Assembly (NCBI GenBank): GCA_041662765.1 | Contig: JBAZRT010000040.1 | Span: 1 to 5,908, forward strand | Direction of reading: 5' to 3' | Length of the DNA stretch: 5,908 bases | Source: JAPLXD01 sp041662765 | Lineage (GTDB): Bacteria > Patescibacteriota > Minisyncoccia > Moranbacterales > UBA11712 | In this document: positions 5,106 to 5,908 of the stretch, in pieces | How positions within the stretch are numbered: position 1 is the first letter of the stretch | How the letters are laid out: each line of letters starts with the position of its first letter | Made by a program: the position numbers and the translations under genes | The notes under the pieces: generated by a model | What the model saw: the letters and a program-made list of their open reading frames with translations, nothing else | Databases searched by the model: none | What the model was told of the DNA's origin: nothing

Positions 5106-5732
5106 ATGGCAAAAACAAACCAGATCCAGCGACTAACCGGAAGAGACATTTTTTTTGGAGCCATCAATGGACTCATATTTGGCGCACTTCTTCCTGTCGT
5201 GCTCAAAAATATGAACATCGCGATTTCCGCGAATATGTCCTTTGCTATCGCCATCGCTTTCACCGTTCTTGCGGCGGTTGGAGTGGCTATCGGCTATTTT
5301 CTGTCAAAATACATTAGGATAATTTTTCAGGTCGCGAAATTCGGATGCGTCGGAGCGGCCAACTTCGCTGTCGATATCGGCATCCTAAATCTGCTGATTT
5401 TTATGTCAGGAACAGCGGTCGGAGCCGCCTATATCGCATTTAAAGTTATCTCTTTCGCCTTTGCCGTCACAAACAGCTATATATGGAACAAGATTTGGAC
5501 ATTCAAAAAAGTTGACAGCAAAGATACCGGCAAGGAATTCATGCACTTCATCATGATCAGCGTAATCGGACTCATCCTGAATGCCGTCGTGGCAGGTATT
5601 CTCGTGGTCGTCATCGGACCGCTGGGCGGCATCAAAGTCAAAACCTGGGCCAGCGTTTCCGCCGCCGTGGCATCCCTGTGCGTCATGGCCTGGAACTTCA
5701 TAGGTTATAAATTTTGGGTCTTCAAAAAATAA
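5106..5732 (+). CDS. GtrA-like integral membrane protein with N-terminal two-helix extension
   Basis: The 208-residue protein has about six hydrophobic segments (near 14-34, 44-68, 74-100, 106-132, 145-170 and 180-204). Residues 73-208 match the four-helix GtrA family: FQVAKFGCVGAANFAVDIGIL, then the aromatic-basic motifs NSYIWNKIWTFKK (123-135) and WNFIGYKFWVFKK (196-208), each closing a two-helix half. GtrA-type proteins are thought to move or hold lipid-linked sugars across the membrane for cell-surface glycan or teichoic-type modification. Typical members have about 120-150 residues, so the first 70 residues, with two extra helices, are an extension. It begins 17 nt after the hypothetical gene; that gap is nearly all A and T, with no SD. 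A strong terminator follows. No glycosyltransferase is in the window to indicate the sugar. Confidence 0.88.
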   Translation: MAKTNQIQRLTGRDIFFGAINGLIFGALLPVVLKNMNIAISANMSFAIAIAFTVLAAVGVAIGYFLSKYIRIIFQVAKFGCVGAANFAVDIGILNLLIFMSGTAVGAAYIAFKVISFAFAVTNSYIWNKIWTFKKVDSKDTGKEFMHFIMISVIGLILNAVVAGILVVVIGPLGGIKVKTWASVSAAVASLCVMAWNFIGYKFWVFKK

Positions 5733-5744
5733 GATAAATCACAA

Positions 5745-5783
5745 AAACAAAAGGAGCAGGCTTGCGGCCTGCTCCTTTTGTTT
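5745..5783 (+). terminator. Strong intrinsic terminator after the gtrA-like gene
   Basis: A perfect 17-bp inverted repeat (arms 5745-5761 and 5767-5783) encloses the loop TTGCG. The GC-rich core GGAGCAGGC is followed on the 3' side by TTTTGTTT. It begins 12 nt after the stop codon and isolates the hypothetical-gtrA unit from dnaX. The A-rich 5' arm would also give a partial U-tract on the other strand. Confidence 0.92.
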
Positions 5784-5823
5784 CATGAACCGAAACAAAG
5801 CATAGACTTGTTCCTGCCAAGAT

Positions 5824-5852
5824 TTGATTTTACCCTCTCGATTCCCTATAAT
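5824..5852 (+). promoter_or_regulatory. Probable dnaX promoter, giving a leaderless or near-leaderless mRNA
   Basis: TTGATT (5824-5829), 17 bp, then a perfect TATAAT (5847-5852). Only 8 nt (5853-5860) separate the -10 element from the dnaX ATG, so transcription should begin at about 5859-5861. That leaves no room for a ribosome-binding site. Confidence 0.72.
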
Positions 5853-5860
5853 AAACCAAT

Positions 5861-5908
5861 ATGAGCACTACTCTCTACCGAAAATACCGTCCGGCCACCT
5901 TTTCCGAA
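5861..5908 (+). CDS. dnaX: DNA polymerase III gamma/tau subunit, N-terminal fragment (runs off right edge)
   Basis: The ATG at 5861 opens MSTTLYRKYRPATFSE, the very characteristic DnaX N-terminus (LYRKYRP-x-x-F) that precedes the AAA+ ATPase domain. DnaX forms the core of the clamp loader that places the beta clamp on DNA during replication. Only 16 codons are visible, so the ATP-binding motifs and any tau-specific tail lie outside. The start choice is supported by the motif position and by the promoter 8 nt upstream. Its own promoter and the preceding terminator make it a separate transcription unit from the gtrA-like gene. Confidence 0.9.
   Translation, partial: MSTTLYRKYRPATFSE

Noticed and set aside
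1..5908. Reassigned TGA codon, as in some CPR lineages (Gracilibacteria/SR1)
   Set aside because: All six complete genes read cleanly with the standard code. None happens to end in TGA, but six genes are too few to mean anything and no in-frame TGA is needed to restore any protein.

Overview
The window looks like a chromosomal segment from a Patescibacteria/CPR bacterium, most likely Parcubacteria-like. This placement is my inference from gene content and protein style: an MraZ start with the family-typical MFIGEYSHNIDSKKR form, a hypothetical protein of a type I associate with CPR genomes, tight gene packing, and no Shine-Dalgarno (SD) sequences. No rRNA or marker tree is available to confirm it. 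All complete genes read through with the standard bacterial code, ending in TAA or TAG.

Layout. Positions 1-157 (minus strand) hold the 5' end of mraZ, the first gene of the usual cell division/cell wall (dcw) cluster, which continues off the left edge. Positions 158-267 hold its promoter and an array of about 10-bp-phased GTGG-type repeats that fit an MraZ autoregulatory site. Positions 277-4140 form one minus-strand unit. It reads, in transcription order: promoter, palindromic operator, MarR-family regulator, RND/MacA-type membrane fusion protein, short HlyD/EmrA-like membrane fusion protein, DHA2-family (EmrB/QacA-like) MFS exporter, intrinsic terminator. Positions 4229-5783 form a plus-strand unit: promoter, about 96-nt leader with a long-range inverted repeat, conserved hypothetical protein, GtrA-like membrane protein, strong intrinsic terminator. 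At 5824-5908 a good sigma-70-type promoter lies so close to the dnaX start that the mRNA is probably leaderless; dnaX runs off the right edge.

How the genes work together. The minus-strand unit looks like a self-contained, inducible multidrug efflux operon in which MarR represses its own promoter from an operator just past the start site. The odd point is the pairing of one MFS pump with two different adaptor proteins, one with a coiled-coil hairpin and one without, and no outer-membrane channel or ABC/RND pump nearby. The remaining genes (mraZ, the hypothetical, gtrA-like, dnaX) look like ordinary core or envelope genes flanking that cassette. I saw no mobile element, CRISPR array, tRNA or rRNA.
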